NCBI GenBank assembly: GCA_052034525.1
Contig: JBPOIK010000020.1
Span: 1 to 47,886, forward strand
Length of the DNA: 47,886 bases
Reading direction: 5' to 3'
Source: JAFGJQ01 sp052034525
GTDB taxonomy: Bacteria; Planctomycetota; Phycisphaerae; UBA1845
Part shown: positions 31,361 through 40,510 of the stretch, in pieces
Position numbering within the stretch: the stretch's first letter is position 1
Layout of the letters: every line of letters begins with the position of its first letter
Position numbers and translations under genes: made by a program
Notes under the pieces: model-generated
The model's input: only the letters and a program-made list of their open reading frames with translations
The model's database searches: none
What the model was told of the DNA's origin: nothing

Positions 31361-33507
31361 AGGCCCAACTGATCACTGCCCAGGACCACCACCGAGCGCC
31401 GTCGGCCTCGTTGCGGTCGCCGTATTTCCGTCGGATGCTCTCGCTGATCTGGCCGCACCGCCGGTTCGTCCTCATCGGGTTGCTGGCGTCGGTCGGGTTC
31501 GCCCTATTCAACGCGGCGGGCGTGGCCGGTCTGGTGCCGATCCTCAAGGTCCTGATCTCGGAGGAGGGGCTGCACGGCTGGGTGGACCGGTCGGTGGCCG
31601 AGGAGTGCCTGAGGGCAGAGTTCAACATATACTCGACGGACGACAAGGCGGCCGTGGTGCAACGGCTGAAAGGCGGTTCGCCGCTGTACGAGGCCGGCGT
31701 CCGGCAAACCCATCTGATCGTTGCGGTGAACGGGGAGCGAGTTTCGGCGGTCGATCTGTTCCGCCGGATCGCGCAGACCTCCGCCCATGGGACCGTACGG
31801 ATCGGGTTCGTGCCGATGAATGCGCCCGAAGCGGCACCGGTCTCGGCGGATGTCGCCTTGCAATCCGTTCCGTTTCGCTGGCGGATGGTGCAATCTGTGG
31901 CGGAGCTTCTTCCCCGGGCCCAGACGCGGGGCGACACCGCCCGCACGCTGCGGTACGTGCTGCTCGTGGTGGGCGCGGCCGTGGTGCTGAGCAACCTGTT
32001 CCGTTTCTTCGCGCAGTACTTCATTTCGGTGGGCGTGTTTCGAGGCATGATGGACCTGCGGCGGAAGCTGTACCGCCAGGTTCTGCGGCTGCCGATGAGT
32101 TTTTTCGTGCGCGACGTTTCGGACATCGTATCTCGCTTCGTGCAGGACGTGCAGGAGATTCAGCAGGGGCTCAACGCCCTGTTCGGGCGGATGCTGCGTG
32201 AGCCGATGCGGGCGGCCGCCATCGCGGCGGTGGCCCTGTTTCTCAACTGGCGTCTGACCCTGGTCATGTTCGTGGTGGCGCCGTTCGCCGTGCTGATCTT
32301 TTCGTACGTGGGGCGGCGGATCCGCAAAGCCAATCGCCGGCTGCTTCGCGGCTACGGTCATATGATCGGGGCGCTGGAAATCACGCTGAAGGCCATACCC
32401 ATCATCCGGGCGTATACCTCGGAAAACGCCGAGCGCAAGCGGCTGTGGCAGATTGACCGGCGGATGTTTCAACAGCAGGTGAAGATCGCGGCGCTGGACG
32501 CCTTCCTGCGACCCATGCTGGAGGTTCTCGGGGTTGTGGCGCTGCTGATTGTCACGGGCTGGCTGGGCTCGAAGGTTCTGCGGGACGAGATCAAGACGGA
32601 CGAGTTCGCCGCTCTGGTCGCCGTGCTGGGGATGATGTTCGAGCCGCTGCGGACCCTGGGCGAGCTCTACGGTCGGGTGCAGCGGTCGGCGGCGGGCGCC
32701 CAGCGCATCTTCGGCGTGCTGGATTCCCCGGTCGAGCAGGAGACGATGCAAGGGGCCATCGTTCTGCCGCCCCTGAGCAGGCGCATTGAGTTCCGAAACG
32801 TCACCTTCACGTATCCGGAGGGGGCGAAGCCCGCGCTTCGCGGGGCCGACCTGTCCGTGGCCGCGGGCGAGGTGGTGGCCATCGTCGGCCCCAACGGGTC
32901 CGGCAAGACCACGCTGATGAACCTGTTGCTGCGGTTCTACGATCCGCAGGAAGGGCACGTTCTGATCGACGGCAACGACATCCGCAACGTGACTCTGCGA
33001 AGCCTGCGCCATCAGATCAGCCTGGTGACGCAGGATGCGCTGATCTTCCCCGTCTCCATGTTCGATAACATCGCCTATGGCGCGGCCGACGCCACGGATG
33101 AAGCCGTGCATTCCGCGGCGCGGCGGGCGTATGCGGACGAGTTCATCCGGGCCCTGCCGAACGGGTATGACACCATCAGCGGCGAGCGCGGGTGCACGCT
33201 TTCCGGTGGGCAGCGTCAGCGCCTCTCCATCGCCCGGGCGGTGCTGCGCGACGCGCCCATTCTCATTTTTGACGAGGCGACCAGCCAGATTGACGCCGAA
33301 TCCGAGCAGAAGATCCAGGCGGCCCTGAAGGAGTTTTCCAGCGGCCGGACCACCTTCGTGATCGCCCATCGGCTGAGCACCATCAAGTTTGCCGACCGCA
33401 TCGTGGTGCTGGATGAGGGGCGCGTGGTGGACACCGGGCGGCATGAGGAACTGCTCGTTCGCTGTCCGCTGTATCAGATGCTCTGCCGCACCCAGCTCGT
33501 GGACTGA
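31357..33507 (+). CDS. ABC exporter (MsbA-like) with a PDZ-like domain in the first external loop
   Basis: A 716-residue half-transporter, about 130 longer than MsbA. After the first membrane helix (about 37-60) a loop of roughly 140 residues is inserted before the second (about 199-217). Within it residues 96-152 look like a PDZ domain: VVQRLKGGSPLYEAGVRQTH, LIVAVNGERVSAVDLF, GTVRIGFV, with the GSP-x-x-x-AGV and VNG hallmarks. The remainder is normal: coupling helices, Walker A GPNGSGKT (511-518), signature LSGGQ (615-619), Walker B LIFDEATSQID (636-646) and IAHRLST. It would export a lipid, glycolipid or peptide. The coupled lipoprotein lies just upstream. Confidence 0.9.
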   Translation: MKAQLITAQDHHRAPSASLRSPYFRRMLSLIWPHRRFVLIGLLASVGFALFNAAGVAGLVPILKVLISEEGLHGWVDRSVAEECLRAEFNIYSTDDKAAVVQRLKGGSPLYEAGVRQTHLIVAVNGERVSAVDLFRRIAQTSAHGTVRIGFVPMNAPEAAPVSADVALQSVPFRWRMVQSVAELLPRAQTRGDTARTLRYVLLVVGAAVVLSNLFRFFAQYFISVGVFRGMMDLRRKLYRQVLRLPMSFFVRDVSDIVSRFVQDVQEIQQGLNALFGRMLREPMRAAAIAAVALFLNWRLTLVMFVVAPFAVLIFSYVGRRIRKANRRLLRGYGHMIGALEITLKAIPIIRAYTSENAERKRLWQIDRRMFQQQVKIAALDAFLRPMLEVLGVVALLIVTGWLGSKVLRDEIKTDEFAALVAVLGMMFEPLRTLGELYGRVQRSAAGAQRIFGVLDSPVEQETMQGAIVLPPLSRRIEFRNVTFTYPEGAKPALRGADLSVAAGEVVAIVGPNGSGKTTLMNLLLRFYDPQEGHVLIDGNDIRNVTLRSLRHQISLVTQDALIFPVSMFDNIAYGAADATDEAVHSAARRAYADEFIRALPNGYDTISGERGCTLSGGQRQRLSIARAVLRDAPILIFDEATSQIDAESEQKIQAALKEFSSGRTTFVIAHRLSTIKFADRIVVLDEGRVVDTGRHEELLVRCPLYQMLCRTQLVD

Positions 33508-33508
33508 T

Positions 33509-35623
33509 CTACGAGCTTCCACAAAGCTCGAAGAACAGCGCCACTTCCTCCAGATCCATGTCCATGTCTCCGTCCAGGTCGGTTTGGTATCCGTTGCCCG
33601 ACGAACCTTCCAGACACATATGGCCCGGACTCAGCGGTTTGCCGGGGCCGGAGATGGTCAGACAGATGCTGAGAATCACGTAATCGCTCAGGTTCACCTC
33701 GCCGTCACGGTTGAAATCTCCCGGAATCGCGCCGAGAGTGATATCTTGGCGGGTGATCTGCCCCGCGTGGACCGTCACCGTCGCGACGGAGTTGGGGTAT
33801 CCCGCCTTGTAGGCGGTCAGGTTGTAGGGTGTGCCCGCCGGAGCCGCCGGCGCCATGGTGATGACGTAGTATCCGTTGCCGTCGGTGTAGGCCGAACCGC
33901 CGGAGGCGTTGAGCGTCACCAAAGCGTCTTCGACGGGCAGCCCGGTCAGGCGGTCGGAGACCACGCCCCAGATCGTGCCTTCCACGGCGCTGGCCGGATC
34001 ATGCCAGTCCATGGCGGGCGTGGCGGCCGGTTCGCTGAACGTCATGGATTCGACGTACGGGTACCACGTCCAGTCCGCCTCCGGGATGCCGTTCATGTCC
34101 TCGTCGGCGGTTGCGTTGTACGAATAGTTGACTGATCCGTCCGCCCCGGTCGCATAGATGAAATCCAACTGGGCGATGCTGTCGGCTTTCGTGTTCAGGT
34201 AGTTGCCCTGGCCGCAGAACATGTGACGATCGTACCGCCAGTCGTTGACGATGCGGAGCACCCAACTGCGATACATGTTGTACTCGCCGCTGTCGTAATC
34301 GCGCTTGTAATTCATGGGGATGCCCGCGTCCAGCCATCCCATCTCCATCCAGAGCCTCCAGTTCTGAAAGAGGCTGTAGGCGTCGGTGGAGGTGAAGCTG
34401 GCGGGCGCGCCGCCGAAACAGATCAGGTCCGCTGTATGCCGCAGTGGCTGGCGCGGATTCGCGATCGAGGCGATCTCCGCCCGCGCGCGCCGGACCAGTT
34501 CGTCGATGGAGCGGCGGCGGAAGTCGTTCCAGGAGGTTTCGCCGACGGGAGGCGGCGTGCCGACGTAGCCGGTCAGGTTCCGGAAGCGGGCCAGACTGGA
34601 GAGCGGATAGCTCGAAACAGCCGGGTAGCCGGCGTCCGCCTGGTCGTAGCGGATATGGTCCCAGTTGATCCCGTCGATCGGGTAATTGGTGACCAGCTCG
34701 CGGACGATACTGATCAGGTACTCCTGCACCTCCGGCGAACCGGGATCCAGCATGTATGCACCGGCGATCTTGGCCACTCCGCCGCCCATCGCAGCGTGCG
34801 GAACCATGATCCACTCCGGATGCGCGGCCACGATGGAGTTGCCGTTGGGCGGCCAGCTCGTCGACACGCGGAAGGGGACCAGCCAGGCATGCACCTCCAG
34901 GCCGCGGGCGTGGGCCTTCTCACACAAGACGGCCAGCGGGTCAAACCCCGCCGTGACCTCGACCGCCCGCGGGAGAATGGACGAATGCCAGTAGGCGCCG
35001 TGTGCGCTCGCTCCCCGGTCCTGATACGTCATCACCTCCGCGATGATCGCATTGTAGCCGCCGTCCGCCGCACGCCGGACCATGTCGTCGATTTGCGCCG
35101 TGCTCTTGAAACCAATGGAGAACCCGTCGGCCCAGAAACCGCGGAACTCCGGCGGGCCGTCCGCCGAGACGAATCGCACCGCGTCCGCGACGACCACGCT
35201 CGGATTCGCGTCATCAGTGAGCGTGACGGAACCGGCCGTGCCGGCCTCGAACTCGTAGAGCCCCAGGATGTTCCAGCGACCGCCGTTCGTCTGCTGGTTC
35301 ACGCGGACCACGGACGTGCCTCCCGCGTGCGCAATGGCGTACGGGGCGTTGTTGGCCCGGTTCGAACCCGCCGGGTACCACACGGCGACCTGCCAGACCC
35401 CCGCGAACGGAAGGTTCGGTCGCCACTGGAACGAGGCGGCCGGAGCTCCGGACGTGGCGAACTGGTAATCCGTCCCGTATTTGTCCGTCGCGCTGGAGCC
35501 CACAGTCCACCCGCCCACGGAGGAGGTGTACGCCGTGTCGGAATTGTCTACGATCACTGTGATCGCACCACGGGCGGCGCCGCAAGCGAGCAGAATGCAG
35601 GCTGTCCAGGCGACGGTTCTCAT
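33509..35623 (-). CDS. Secreted GHL10-type glycoside hydrolase with golvesin-like and dockerin-like domains
   Basis: A 704-residue exported protein. Signal peptide MRTVAWTACILLACGAARG. Residues about 25-155 resemble the golvesin C-terminal/xanthan-lyase-like beta-sandwich (VDNSDTAYTSSVGGW, WQVAVWYPAGSNRANNAPY). Residues about 160-530 are a glycosyl-hydrolase-like 10 TIM barrel: FRGFWADGFSIGFKSTAQID, GLEVHAWLVPFRVS, DGINWDHIRYDQAD, and MNYKRDYDSGEY. A carboxypeptidase-regulatory-like beta domain (about 545-625) and two dockerin-type calcium loops (GDFNRDGEVNLSDYVIL, TDLDGDMDMDLEEVA) end the chain. GGAG is 7 bases before ATG 35623, 14 bases after the FG-GAP gene's stop. Confidence 0.88.
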   Translation of the reverse strand: MRTVAWTACILLACGAARGAITVIVDNSDTAYTSSVGGWTVGSSATDKYGTDYQFATSGAPAASFQWRPNLPFAGVWQVAVWYPAGSNRANNAPYAIAHAGGTSVVRVNQQTNGGRWNILGLYEFEAGTAGSVTLTDDANPSVVVADAVRFVSADGPPEFRGFWADGFSIGFKSTAQIDDMVRRAADGGYNAIIAEVMTYQDRGASAHGAYWHSSILPRAVEVTAGFDPLAVLCEKAHARGLEVHAWLVPFRVSTSWPPNGNSIVAAHPEWIMVPHAAMGGGVAKIAGAYMLDPGSPEVQEYLISIVRELVTNYPIDGINWDHIRYDQADAGYPAVSSYPLSSLARFRNLTGYVGTPPPVGETSWNDFRRRSIDELVRRARAEIASIANPRQPLRHTADLICFGGAPASFTSTDAYSLFQNWRLWMEMGWLDAGIPMNYKRDYDSGEYNMYRSWVLRIVNDWRYDRHMFCGQGNYLNTKADSIAQLDFIYATGADGSVNYSYNATADEDMNGIPEADWTWYPYVESMTFSEPAATPAMDWHDPASAVEGTIWGVVSDRLTGLPVEDALVTLNASGGSAYTDGNGYYVITMAPAAPAGTPYNLTAYKAGYPNSVATVTVHAGQITRQDITLGAIPGDFNRDGEVNLSDYVILSICLTISGPGKPLSPGHMCLEGSSGNGYQTDLDGDMDMDLEEVALFFELCGSS

Positions 35624-35637
35624 ATGCGGTCTCCGTG

Positions 35638-37440
35638 TCATCGGGGTCCTCTGCCCGGCAGCAGGGTTGGTTGCAGGAGAACGGGTTTCGGTTCGGCCGG
35701 TCCCGCCACGGGCGGCTTGGCGGCCGGATTGCCCACGTAGTCCCGATAACAGGCCAGCCAGAGCTGGTAATCGGCAAGCGTCACGCGCCCGTCACCATCG
35801 AGGTCCGCTCCGGCCACGTACGCCGGATCCCCCGCGGCGCGACCAAACGCCGATCGGAAGATCGCGTAGTCATCGGCATCCACATCCAGGTCGCCGTCCA
35901 GATCGCCGCAAACGAGCAGCCGGAAGACGTAGGCCGTGCCGGCCTGGTTGGGGTACGAGCCATTGTTGAAAGGCGTGCCGAAAAGTATCTCGTGTACGCC
36001 GTCACCGTCGACGTCGGAGGCGCTCAGCGAGAATCCGATCCGGTCCGCCGGGGCCCCGACGATGCGTACGTCGGTGTCCACGTTGGCCGTGAACGTGGGT
36101 TTGCCGACAAATTCCCGGCCGAACAGCACCTCCACGACGCCGTTGGTCTGCGGGCCGCCGAACCGTTCTGCGGCGGCGATGTCGTCATAGCCGTCGCCGT
36201 TGAAGTCGCCCACGCTGACCAGATCGCCCAGGTTTTTCTCGGGGTCGCCCACGAGCCGGAAATCCGGCGTCGCGGTTCCGTAGTGGATGGTGTGCGTCCC
36301 GGTCTGGTAGGCGGTGGAGCCCAACAGGCCGTAGATGATGCCGTCTCCCCGCTGATCCGTGAACGGCCCCAGCTCGGCGCCGGGTGCGGCGGCCGCCAGG
36401 TCCAGTATTCCGTCGCCGTTGAAATCGCCGACCGCCGCGCTGCGGCCCAACTCGTCATATTTGCGCCAGCCCAACAGCGTGATGTCCGCGGGCGTCGTTC
36501 GCAAGTTATAGGTTTTAGCCCATGTCGTGCGGCCGCGATACACGTGCACGGCGCCTTCGCACGCGAAGAGCCCCTGGCTGTAGTAGCCATTGGGAATGAT
36601 CAATTCGTCCAGTCCGTCGCCTGTCAAATCCCCGGTCAGGACGAAATCGCCTGTCTCGTCGTATGTGGATTTGCCGTAGATCATCACGTCATAGTGCGAA
36701 CTGTTGGTCAGAGTGCGGGCGGTTCCGGACGGGAAGGGCGCTCCGAACACCACGTATACGCGACCGGCCTGCTCTCGGCCGGTGTCACCCGTGGCTGAGT
36801 GAACGCCCAGCACGATGTCGCCGTACATGTCGCCATTGAGGTTTCCGATCGCGGCGGCCTGCGTATCGAAGCCATTGAAGGAGCCCGCCCCGCCCAAATC
36901 ACCATAGGCGATCGGACCGCCGATCTTGACATCCCACGACCCGGGCACGGACAGATCTCGTACGGGCGAAGCGAAGAAGTCCGGCCCGCCGTAAAACAGA
37001 TACGCCACGCCGGCTTGCGCCAGCGAGCCGTTGTCGGCTGAGGACGCACAGATCAGCAGGTCCGTATAACCGTCTCCGTTCACGTCGCCGAACGCGATGG
37101 AAGACCCCAGGTTGTCATCGAGCGCCGCCCCGATGATGATCTGGTCCACGCCGCCGAGGGACAGGTCCACCACGCCCCGACCCGCCGCCTTCGGACCGCC
37201 ACGAACGATATACACGTAGCTGCGCTGCCCCCCCCACGATTCCGACGCGCTTACCAACACCTCGTCGTAACCGTCGCCGTCCAGGTCGCCGGCCGCCACC
37301 GGTCGGCCCCAGTCGTGGTTGGCGATGGCCCCCAGGTAGATGGTGCCCGCCTGTTCGGACGAGAATTCCACGGGTGCCGCGACGGCGATACCCACCCAAG
37401 CCGCGTAACCGATACAAAGCAACCCTTTTCGGACCAACAT
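35638..37440 (-). CDS. Secreted FG-GAP beta-propeller protein with dockerin-like C-terminus
   Basis: A 600-residue exported protein with signal peptide LLCIGYAAWVGIAVAA. It is built of FG-GAP/integrin-like repeats, each with a calcium-loop DxDGDGxxD-type motif: AAGDLDGDGYDEVLVSA, FGDVNGDGYTDLLICA, TGDLTGDGLDELIIP, VGDFNGDGILDLAAAA, VGDFNGDGYDDIAAAE, SDVDGDGVHEILFGT. This gives about seven blades of a propeller. Two dockerin-type loops follow (GDLDGDLDVDADDYAIF, ADLDGDGRVTLADYQLW), then a Pro-rich tail. AAGGAGG is 10 bases before ATG 37440. It probably binds a surface or partner; it is co-transcribed with the GHL10 enzyme behind the promoter at 37575-37603. Confidence 0.9.
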   Translation of the reverse strand: MLVRKGLLCIGYAAWVGIAVAAPVEFSSEQAGTIYLGAIANHDWGRPVAAGDLDGDGYDEVLVSASESWGGQRSYVYIVRGGPKAAGRGVVDLSLGGVDQIIIGAALDDNLGSSIAFGDVNGDGYTDLLICASSADNGSLAQAGVAYLFYGGPDFFASPVRDLSVPGSWDVKIGGPIAYGDLGGAGSFNGFDTQAAAIGNLNGDMYGDIVLGVHSATGDTGREQAGRVYVVFGAPFPSGTARTLTNSSHYDVMIYGKSTYDETGDFVLTGDLTGDGLDELIIPNGYYSQGLFACEGAVHVYRGRTTWAKTYNLRTTPADITLLGWRKYDELGRSAAVGDFNGDGILDLAAAAPGAELGPFTDQRGDGIIYGLLGSTAYQTGTHTIHYGTATPDFRLVGDPEKNLGDLVSVGDFNGDGYDDIAAAERFGGPQTNGVVEVLFGREFVGKPTFTANVDTDVRIVGAPADRIGFSLSASDVDGDGVHEILFGTPFNNGSYPNQAGTAYVFRLLVCGDLDGDLDVDADDYAIFRSAFGRAAGDPAYVAGADLDGDGRVTLADYQLWLACYRDYVGNPAAKPPVAGPAEPKPVLLQPTLLPGRGPR

Positions 37441-37824
37441 CTGGACCTGACCTCCTTCTCCTGCCGGACGCGCCGAGCCACCCTGGCCCGGCGCGGCACT
37501 GGCCTTTTGTACGTGTCCCATCCCGGCGCTTCTAACCCGAAGGTTCTCCCGGCGGGTTCCAAGCCTCCAGCCTTATGATACCCGATGGCCTGCGTCGTCT
37601 CAATGCGGAATGTCCGTCCTTTCCTCGTGGTTTCGCGGTCCGGAGCGCGGATTGTCTCAGGGCGAACATGCGGGTGACCGTGGGCGGGATGGCGGATCGC
37701 CTTGATTTCCAGGGGCGAGAGAAAGATCTCGAAAGCCGTCTGGTCGCCATCCGGGGGCCGGGTCTCCTGCTGCGTTTGCCGCAGGAGGGCCGCCGGGGCC
37801 GGTGTGGTTTCGAGACCGCACGCG
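37441..37824. other. Intergenic stretch between the deiminase and FG-GAP genes
   Basis: 384 bases with no convincing gene. On the minus strand, just after the deiminase stop, CTCCTGC pairs with GCAGGAG (37760-37790 region) to form a hairpin without a U-tract, which could act as a terminator or mRNA 3' end. The rest carries the promoter of the FG-GAP/GHL10 unit and its roughly 128-base leader. Confidence 0.5.
37575..37603 (-). promoter_or_regulatory. Promoter of the FG-GAP/GHL10 operon
   Basis: On the minus strand -35 TTGAGA (37603-37598), exactly 17 bases, -10 TATCAT (37580-37575); each hexamer matches consensus at five of six positions. Predicted start about 37568, leaving a leader of about 128 bases. 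Confidence 0.7.
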
Positions 37825-39966
37825 TCAGGGACCGGTCAGCAACAGTGTGAATCCGACCAGGTCGTCGTGATCCACGTCGCCGTCGCCATCGATGTCGGCG
37901 GGCGCGCAGGCCGCGGGGATCCACTCCGCGTTGGCGCCGCTGAAGCATTGCTGGAAGGCGGCGAAGTCGGCGAGATCCACGTCGCCGTCGCTGTCATCGT
38001 CGCCGTTCCCTTCGACGGGGAGGGTGGCCCAGATCTCCACGTCGTCGATGTTCCATCCACAATAGTGCCAGAGGCTGTCGGTCGTGCCCATCGTCCAGCG
38101 GAGGTAGAACTCCGGCTGATTGTCCGCGATGGCGGAAATGTCATATGCCACCGGAACCCAGGCGCCGTCATCAATCGTCGTGCTGTTCTGCCAGATCGTC
38201 TGCCAGGCTCCCGAGCCGGCACGAGCGCGAATGTAGGCGTGGTCATAGGCGGGTTGCTCCACGCCCAGCCACCGCCAGAAGCGAAGCTCCACATTGACCA
38301 GGCCGGTGCCGTCGAGCGCGGGGGTAGTCAGGTGTCGTTCGGGCATGTTGGGTTCGTAGTCGCCGTAGAGGTTGTAGCCGTAGACCTCTCTTCCGGTATG
38401 GCCGGCGGAAGGGTCTGGCCCGCCGTAGGAGTCACTGCCGGGACTGCCGGTGGGCTTGCCGTAGGCCCAGAGACCTTGCGTGCTCCAGCCGGGGTCCGTG
38501 TTCATATCCCAGGAATACACAACCTGCGGCCCGCCGGGCGAAATGCGGAAGTCTGCGTCGGAGTCATCCTCGCCGGTGTTTCCGTCGGCGTCGCGGACGA
38601 TGGCGCGCACGCGGCAGCGGCGGACGATAATGGAGGGGACGGTCCAGGCGTAGGCGCCGGTATTGGGCAGGTCGGCGGCGATCAGGTTCGGATAGGTCGC
38701 ACCGCCGTCTGTCGAGTAGTAGAGGTCCACGCCGGTGACGCCCACGTCGTCGCGTGCGGTCCAGGTGATGTTGTAGGTCTGGCCGGGGTTCCAGAACTCG
38801 CCGCCGTTGGGCGACCGCAGCCTCACGACGGGTTCGGACGACACGTAGGCCGGCACGTGCATGACCACGCAGTGCATGGCGCCCGCCGCGGTGATGATGC
38901 CGGAGCAGTCCACCTGGATGATGGTGTGATCGGGCATGGCGGTCTGGAAAACGCCCAACGCGGTGGCGTCCTGGCTCACGTTGAACTTGGGGACGAACAC
39001 CAGGTCGTTAAGAATGACCGCGTTGGTGTAGGTATAGTGCGTGCCTCCGGAATTCCAGCCGGGGGTGCGATAGACCGTGTACCCGCGGGAGGTCAGATCG
39101 GCCACGGCGTTCTCGGTGATGGTGTAGGGCTGTCCGGTGGAGGAGGCATACTGACCGACGATCACCTTATCGTCGCCCACGGGCAACATCCACATATCGA
39201 TGTGCTGGGTGGAATCAAAACTGGTGGGGTAGCCGGGGTAGATGGTGAGGTTGACGTTCTGATACTCGCGGTACAGGTCTTTGACGTTCTGCGCGGTCAG
39301 GCCGGGATTCTCCGTCAGGATGAGGTTCGTCATGAAGGCATCGCCGTTGGCGAACAGGTGGAAATTGCCGCCGCCGTGCGTCAGCGGGAGGTTGTAGACG
39401 GTTTCGCCCCAGAGCGGTCCGAGATAGGCGTTGAATGCGTTGTCGTTGGGTCGCGGACGGTTGTAGGTGTGGTCCACGATGGCCCGGACGCCGTCCTCAA
39501 AGATGAATCGCGGACCGTAGTCGCGAATCCAGACCGTATCCGTCGTACGAACGATGAATCGGATCTGACTCATGTCGGCGCCGGCCGCCGTGAGTGTGGC
39601 GGCGACCGAACTCTGCTCGGATGTGGTGTCCACAACCACATACACGATGGCATCCGGATCCTGGGTTGTGATGCCGACTGCCATGGCCTGCAGCACGGAG
39701 GTGTACCCCTCCCACGCGATGAACAGCCCCTCCTGCGGTTCGTATTCGGCAGGACAGCGGATCGTGCCGGTTGGGGGCGCGCGGAGTGCGAACGCGTCCC
39801 GCGTCGGTCTGTCGATGGGGAGCAACCGCTCTTCGGGCGTGAGGTACTTGGGCAGGCCATCTGGGTATTGCGTTGGGTCTGCCGCGCGAGTCGGGGCGAC
39901 GGCACAGAAGAGCAACGCCAACGCCAGAACCCGATCAATCAGTGTGCGAATTCGCAAGAGTCCCAT
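37825..39966 (-). CDS. Secreted peptidylarginine deiminase/agmatine deiminase family enzyme with dockerin-like C-terminus
   Basis: A 713-residue exported protein. Signal peptide ends near TRAAD (about residue 28). Residues about 65-375 are the PPAD/agmatine-deiminase domain with all catalytic residues: D149 in VWIRDYGPRF, H255 and D257 in TQHIDMWM, and C366 in AGAMHCVVMHVP. It is therefore likely active, converting arginine or agmatine guanidinium to citrulline-type product and ammonia outside the cytoplasm. An Ig-like domain (about 380-485, LRSPNGGEFWNPGQTYNITW) and a MAM/jelly-roll-like domain (about 495-650) follow, then dockerin-type loops (GDDDSDGDVDLADFAAFQ, ADIDGDGDVDHDDLVGF). GGGAG is 8 bases before ATG 39966. 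Confidence 0.9.
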   Translation of the reverse strand: MGLLRIRTLIDRVLALALLFCAVAPTRAADPTQYPDGLPKYLTPEERLLPIDRPTRDAFALRAPPTGTIRCPAEYEPQEGLFIAWEGYTSVLQAMAVGITTQDPDAIVYVVVDTTSEQSSVAATLTAAGADMSQIRFIVRTTDTVWIRDYGPRFIFEDGVRAIVDHTYNRPRPNDNAFNAYLGPLWGETVYNLPLTHGGGNFHLFANGDAFMTNLILTENPGLTAQNVKDLYREYQNVNLTIYPGYPTSFDSTQHIDMWMLPVGDDKVIVGQYASSTGQPYTITENAVADLTSRGYTVYRTPGWNSGGTHYTYTNAVILNDLVFVPKFNVSQDATALGVFQTAMPDHTIIQVDCSGIITAAGAMHCVVMHVPAYVSSEPVVRLRSPNGGEFWNPGQTYNITWTARDDVGVTGVDLYYSTDGGATYPNLIAADLPNTGAYAWTVPSIIVRRCRVRAIVRDADGNTGEDDSDADFRISPGGPQVVYSWDMNTDPGWSTQGLWAYGKPTGSPGSDSYGGPDPSAGHTGREVYGYNLYGDYEPNMPERHLTTPALDGTGLVNVELRFWRWLGVEQPAYDHAYIRARAGSGAWQTIWQNSTTIDDGAWVPVAYDISAIADNQPEFYLRWTMGTTDSLWHYCGWNIDDVEIWATLPVEGNGDDDSDGDVDLADFAAFQQCFSGANAEWIPAACAPADIDGDGDVDHDDLVGFTLLLTGP

Positions 39967-40063
39967 CCACCGCACTCCCTGAAGCGGGCTGATGCACAGC
40001 CTCGCGAACCTGACTCACCCCCCCGGACATCCCCTCAGAACATGCAGGCGGGCGTTGCGCTGC

Positions 40064-40092
40064 ATTGTAGCAAAACCGGCGGGCGATCGGAA
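40064..40092 (-). promoter_or_regulatory. Possible promoter of the deiminase gene
   Basis: On the minus strand a good -10 TACAAT (40069-40064) with a weak -35 TTCCGA (40092-40087) at 17 bases. Predicted start about 40057, 91 bases before the ATG. Confidence 0.4.
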
Positions 40093-40282
40093 CAGGCCAG
40101 GGCTTGCGGGCCGAAGATTTATCGGTACCGCGTCCGCACTTGTCGGACGGGGTGACGGTCGTTCCGGGCGTCGTTCTGGCTTCCAAATCGGCTGGCGCTC
40201 CAAAAACGCCAATCTCGAGAAGGTCCGGTACACTTGCGACGGAGGGCGGCGAGCATCCGCCCGCCGGCCGTGGGAGCGGGCG

Positions 40283-40510
40283 ATGGCTTTAATCGTCTTT
40301 CTGACGCTGGTTCTTGGCGTGATCGGCGTGTTGATGGTTCTGCGGCCAATGCGGCAGCCGCATCGTCTGATCGAGCGACTCTTCGGCGTATCGCAGGCAG
40401 CCGTGCGTCTTGTCTGGGCGGTTATGGGAGGCGATTGTCCGGGACGCCTTCCGACGCGGCATCCTGTACGGGGGTGGGGCGGCCGGCGCCGTCGATGGCG
40501 ACGAGGGTGA
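40283..40510 (+). CDS. Small membrane protein, 3' end overlapping the thioesterase gene
   Basis: A 75-codon frame starting at ATG 40283 with GGGAG 6 bases upstream. The N-terminus is a convincing membrane helix (MALIVFLTLVLGVIGVLMVL) followed by a basic, amphipathic part (RQPHRLIERLFGVSQAAVRL). The last 25 residues are Arg/Gly/Trp-rich and lie antisense to the thioesterase gene, so only the first 50 residues look genuine. It may be a real small inner-membrane protein with a tail set by the overlapping gene, or a truncated one. No family is recognised. Confidence 0.4.
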   Translation: MALIVFLTLVLGVIGVLMVLRPMRQPHRLIERLFGVSQAAVRLVWAVMGGDCPGRLPTRHPVRGWGGRRRRWRRG

